64,000 nt of DNA, taken from the NCBI GenBank assembly GCA_964035795.1, contig OZ038320.1, positions 12,498,118 to 12,562,117 on the forward strand, given 5' to 3'. The position numbers and the translations under genes are program-made. Below, piece after piece: positions 60,201-64,000 of this stretch (the stretch's first letter is position 1; every line of letters starts with the position of its first letter). Source of the stretch: Pterobdella sp. o SKG-2022 (lineage: Eukaryota > Annelida > Clitellata > Hirudinida > Piscicolidae). The notes below the pieces were generated by a model. The model worked only from the letters and a program-made list of their open reading frames with translations, had not been told where the DNA came from and searched no databases.

Positions 60201-63200
60201 ACTTTTGAAAGTTTATCCTCAATGCCCACTTACCATTGATTACCTTGGTGTAAGAGAAGTTGAAATCAAAATTAAACAATTCTCCAAAATGCCCAAAGCT
60301 TTGCCAGAAAAATTCACTGAAAAACCAGTTAAGGAACAAACCTTGAAGCTTTCAGTCATCCCGTCCATTGTTAAACAATTCGAGTTTTTGTGTGAAAAAG
60401 AAGCTTCTAAAGTTGAAATTGAAGTATGTTAATACATTTTTTAATTCAATTCAAAAGATTATAATTTAATTCATTGGTATTTTTCTCTAAAGGCTATCTA
60501 CAAAGACAAATTCACCGGTAAAACCGTTAAAATCGTCAAAGATGACATTGTTGTTTTCCAAACCGAAGCTAAGGAATTTAAATCTCTCCGTGTCGAACTT
60601 GATCAAGAAACTCCCAATATTACTGTAAGATGAATTAATATTCATGTTATTAGTAATAAAATTTGCTAAATTTTTAAGGTTGGAGAAGAATTGAAAACAA
60701 GAGTTTTATGCAACTTCCCATTTAAAAATGTCTTCTATGAAGTTTACAATGACCAAGAACTTGTTATTGCTGGACACAAAGAATGGACTAAAGAAGAAAA
60801 AATCCAAAAATTGGAAGTTAAAATCAATGGATCTGAAGCTAGGCTTCTTCCACCAGTAAGCAGACTTCTTGTATGGACCACAATTGGAAACGAAATCATC
60901 ACTGATTCTCTTCTTTTTGTTGTTGAAAGAAACAATACCAACAAAGTCAGTAAAAATTTCGCTTATGACTCAAATATCTTTAATTTTTCAATTAAATTTT
61001 TTATTTAACAACAGACCAGACTTGAAGTTTCCAAAGACCTGTTGACCAAAAACAGAACCTTCACAGCTACTTTGTACGGTCGTCCCAACAGTGACGTTTT
61101 CCTCTTTTCCTCTTTTGAACCTCTTTTGCTCACACACAAATCTAGCCCATTGGTGCAAAGCATGCTTCAAAATCTTGTAAGTGAGAAAAATAGTGATTTG
61201 AAAATTGATCAAATATATTAAAATGTTTTGTTTTGCTTAAAGCTCAGTAAGAAAATGAACTTGTTGGCCAAGAAAGTGAGATACAGCTTGATGCACAGTG
61301 ATCACTCGATTCACCCATTGTCCAGCTCTCTGCTTTTGCCATCTCCTTATGCTTCCAACTGCTCTAAACCCCACCCAGAACTCCCAGGATCCAGTTGCTT
61401 GTATGCTGCTCTTCTTAGAAGCTTTGATTTGACTCTTAACAACTTCACTTCTCTCCCATCTCTCACTCATGACTCGTTTAGAGTTTTCAATGTATGACAT
61501 TGTTAATAATTGAAATATTTAAAATTTATTTCTAAAAGAATTTTTCAAAAATATTAATTTTTAAATTTTAAAACAGGAATCAAGGTCTCTGGTTTTCACT
61601 GATGGTAAACTCTTCAAATCACGTAAATTTACTTATTTTTTCAGAATTTTTGCAAAATTACGTCAATTTTAAACTTTGATTTTTAACTAAACAGCCTTGA
61701 AACCTCTTACTTTGAGTCAAAGAAAAGAACTCCAATTCAAGAAATCTCTTCTTAAGGACATTAAGCCTGAAGAACAACTCGAAACCTATATAAGAAACTT
61801 GAGGAATCTTCCCATGCATCATTTAGCCACCCCAGAACTCGACTATTTCAGAGTTCTTAGAATTCCGTGAGTCATTTTCAATGCTAAGCTATTTTAAAAA
61901 ATTACATTAAAAATACTTTGAAATGATTTTCATAATTACTAGCTAATTTTAAATTTTGAATCTAACAGTGAATCTGGTATACTTAACTTCACTATGGAGT
62001 TGCCCGCTATGAAGAGATTGTACTCTATCCAAGCTCTCAGTGTTCACAGTGAACACGGAATTGAAATTCTTGAAAATCCTGTTCAACTTATGGTTAAGCC
62101 ACCAGTTTTGACTTCTCTCAAAACTCCAAAAAACGTTGTTGAAGGAGAAGAATTTGCCATCAAAGTCAAACTTCACAACACTGAACCCAAGCCTATTGAA
62201 GTGATTATTAAATTACTAACATTTTAAATTCTGATTAACAATGTACAGAACGTTTATAAATTTTATTATATTGATGGCAGGTCGAAGTTGTTATTAGAGA
62301 ACAACCTGATTTCAAAGTTGTATGCAGAAATGAGCAAGTAAAACCAGTAGCCGCAAGTCCAAACAGAATAAACGTTGGTGGTGAATATAAAACACACATT
62401 GTCAAGGTTAGCTAAAAGTATTTTTTTTTTGAAGTTTTTATGTTTAATTTTATTGAACACAGCATTTAAAAACTTCTTATTTACCCTCACACTCAGCTCC
62501 AACCCCAAGAAACTGTTGAGCACAAATTCTACATCCAAACTCTCAAAAATCCAAAAAGATGTGAACCCACTACTGTCATTGTACCAATTGCCGTTGTTTA
62601 TGAAAAAACTCCTCTTGTTTCTTTCTGCAACTTTAAGATTCAGGTAAAAAAATATTTCATAATAAATAAAAATTGAAAAAACTTCAAAAACTTGAAATAT
62701 TATTCGATAAATTATTCAATTTTCAGCCATTGGGAGAAACTAGAGAATTGTTGAAGGGACAGCTTGTTGATTTGACCAAAGAAAGAAGAAAATTTGAAAT
62801 TGATATGGAACTTAGTGAATGGAACGTAACTAAAGAAAACTCCACAAAATCTATTAAAATTTACAGTGAGCACTCAATTATAAATAAAAGCTTCCGGTTG
62901 AGTAAATACTCATCTTCTAAATCCCCGATCGACCTTAAACAGGAGATGTGATGGCTCCAGTCCTTAACCACATGTGCTCTAACATCCACAACCTCACCAT
63001 CAATGGAGAACTTGAAAGCATCAGGTTTTTGAATATTTAAAAATTCTAGGTGCATGGAATTAAAATATGAAACAACTAATCACACCAAAAATATAATTTT
63101 AGCATTGCTCTTCGTGGTGTATCTCACATTTTGAATGGAATGAGAAATGACTCCGAAATCATTGAAAACAAATGGGAAAGAATTTTCAACAGACTGAATG

Positions 63201-63960
63201 AATCAATTGATATCGAATCCAGTGTTGAACAGCAAAAAATTAATGTCGAGAGAATGCAATGTCTTAAAAAAATTGTCGAAAGTATGTACATATTTTTGGG
63301 AAATAATACCAAAAAAACATTTTATGGTTAATTGAAATAACTTTGAACGAATCTATAATCCATTAATCGAGTGTAATTTTTTCAATGAAGGATACCAATC
63401 TTACTTCAAAAGAAAATTCGCACCTCTCCCTGAAAGCCATGAATCTATCTGGTAAATTTTAAAATTTTTTTCTTAAAATTTTTAAAAATCTTTTGATGTG
63501 ATCAAAACTTGAAGGATGAACTTGGTTCTTTTGGAAAACATGGTTGAATGGTGGAATGTCGCTGATGTTAACATGACTCAACCCATTAAAGCCATTGATT
63601 GGTTGATTTCCAAACAAAAGCCATCTGGCCATTTTGAAGAAAATCCTTTAACCTCAGTTTCTTTTGAAGAATTAGCTGTGAGTAATTTTTTTTGCTTTTC
63701 ATCGAGTTTTTTTTTTTTATTTTTTTGTTTCTTTTGACAGCCAAACACTGAATCACAAAATGTTCCTCTCACTGCCAGAGTTATCATTGTTCTCACCAAA
63801 TGCAAAGAACAACTTCCGGTGAGTAAATTATTTAGCATTCACAAAACTTTTCATTAACCAGCTAGTTATAATCTATTCAATAAATTTACAGTTTAACCAG
63901 ACCATGATTGAGAAAATCAACAAATGCATCGATTTGTGTAGAAAATATATTGAAAGCAAG
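57239..63960 (+). CDS. Alpha-2-macroglobulin/TEP-family secreted protein, thioester lost, 3' end outside window
   Basis: Large secreted macroglobulin; relatives trap proteases or coat microbes through an internal thioester. Exons: 57239-57339, 57433-57542, 57680-57811, 57957-58126, 58222-58273, 58377-58447, 58552-58677, 58903-58942, 59012-59114, 59220-59319, 59376-60023, 60091-60423, 60493-60624, 60679-60945, 61015-61176, 61243-61491, 61577-61604, 61695-61866, 61969-62200, 62281-62406, 62497-62643, 62727-62865, 62943-63024, 63103-63281, 63391-63451, 63515-63677, 63741-63818, 63892-63960. Phases agree throughout: 1,424 codons so far, with a donor (GTAGAA) at 63961. Signal peptide 1-20 (LMLMLVALCASA). 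Macroglobulin domains follow (SYLKGD, EFPDFTPSAFKREHKYIGYV). The MG8-like strand set (LNFTMELPAM, PKNVVEGEEF) is near 1000-1076, then CUB-like segments, then the alpha-helical TED (AIDWLISKQKPSGHFEEN). Many N-x-S/T sequons. The thioester position reads NGEL. No anaphylatoxin Cys pairs are seen, so it is A2M/TEP/CD109-like rather than C3-like. Confidence 0.92.
59535..59900 (+). other. Mucin-like Ser/Thr-rich insertion in the macroglobulin protein
   Basis: Within the 648-bp exon 11, about 120 residues are almost entirely Ser and Thr with Gln, Gly and Pro. They are inserted after LSGHHFV and before the DEPIILEFPDF strand that opens the next macroglobulin domain. Such segments are normally densely O-glycosylated and extended. 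Macroglobulins of this family do not usually carry one here (some insect relatives have other insertions, for example an LDLa module in Mcr). It would form a long glycosylated loop on the MG ring. Confidence 0.85.
59664..59843 (+). repeat. Six 30-bp in-frame repeats (10-residue unit) with 60-bp higher order
   Basis: Six tandem units encode S-S-T-M-T-S-Q-T-E/G-S. Units alternate between E and G forms so that a 60-bp double unit is repeated identically (59701-59760 equals 59761-59820). The last unit has drifted (P for T, R for Q). Exact 60-bp identity points to recent expansion, and the copy number is probably variable between individuals. Confidence 0.95.
63002..63013 (+). other. Degenerate thioester site (NGEL instead of CGEQ)
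   Basis: In thioester macroglobulins an Asp in a G-D motif is followed 19 residues later by Cys of C-G-E-Q, whose Cys and Gln form the bond. Here D1215 is followed exactly 19 residues later by N1234-G1235-E1236-L1237, in an ungapped match to the family spacing. The Gly and Glu are kept while the Cys is Asn and the Gln is Leu. No thioester can form at this site. Confidence 0.85.
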
Positions 63961-64000
63961 GTAGAAAAAGAACACTAATTTTAATGAATATTTCTTAATT
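63961..64000 (+). other. Start of intron 28 of the macroglobulin gene, cut by the window end
   Basis: After AAG at 63958-63960 the sequence GTAGAA is a usable donor. Reading on would stop at TAA after six codons, in the middle of the TED helical domain and without the CUB/receptor-binding ends of the family. A splice is therefore much more likely than a terminus. Confidence 0.7.

Noticed and set aside
61237..61500. Minus-strand frame of 87 codons over macroglobulin exon 16
   Set aside because: It is a shadow of the plus-strand exon, which has matching splice sites and phase.
63961..63978. Macroglobulin ending at the TAA shortly after 63960
   Set aside because: The protein would stop inside the TED helices. 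GTAGAA is a usable donor and the family continues for several hundred residues.

Overview
The window is animal nuclear DNA: very AT-rich (roughly three quarters A+T by eye), with spliced genes, GT-AG introns and long non-coding stretches. Exon translations place it in Metazoa. The COE protein keeps several arthropod/ecdysozoan-looking stretches, such as GPLLA before SDNMFVHNN and [10 protein letters not shown] read it as an arthropod or close relative, but I cannot name the species.

Layout. (1) 1-2.8 kb: AT-rich DNA with no supported gene. (2) 2.80-3.66 kb, minus strand: the terminal coding exon of an unrecognised gene (287 codons plus stop) with a clear 3' splice site and possibly a 26-nt microexon upstream. 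(3) 3.7-34.4 kb: a gene desert holding two long imperfect palindromes (13.91-14.00 and 16.21-16.34 kb), a perfect 24-bp hairpin (30.72-30.77 kb) with a 35-bp tandem duplication beside it, and a few weak coding-like relics (14.5-19.1 kb). (4) 34.46-52.78 kb, plus strand: a complete COE/EBF (collier/knot/Olf-1/EBF) transcription factor gene in 12 coding exons, 484 codons. Every junction keeps frame. The zinc knuckle, IPT/TIG and helix-loop-helix regions are present, but the C-terminus is short and begins with a His-rich stretch. Its introns (up to 6.2 kb) contain compact, less AT-rich islands with recognisable binding sites, including a COE-type palindrome and a perfect RFX X-box. (5) 52.8-57.0 kb: intergenic. 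(6) 57.24-64.0 kb, plus strand: the first 28 exons (1,424 codons) of a secreted alpha-2-macroglobulin/thioester-containing-protein (TEP) family gene that runs off the window. Its introns are tiny.

The most unusual object is the TEP-family gene. At the exact spacing where relatives carry the thioester (Cys-Gly-Glu-Gln), this protein has Asn-Gly-Glu-Leu, so both bond-forming residues are gone. A Ser/Thr-rich mucin-like segment with six 30-bp repeats is inserted in its N-terminal macroglobulin-domain ring. This suggests a thioester-independent, probably glycosylated macroglobulin. The two main genes are unrelated in function: one is a neural/haemocyte/muscle-type regulator, the other a secreted innate-immunity or extracellular-matrix type protein. 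There is no sign that they work together.
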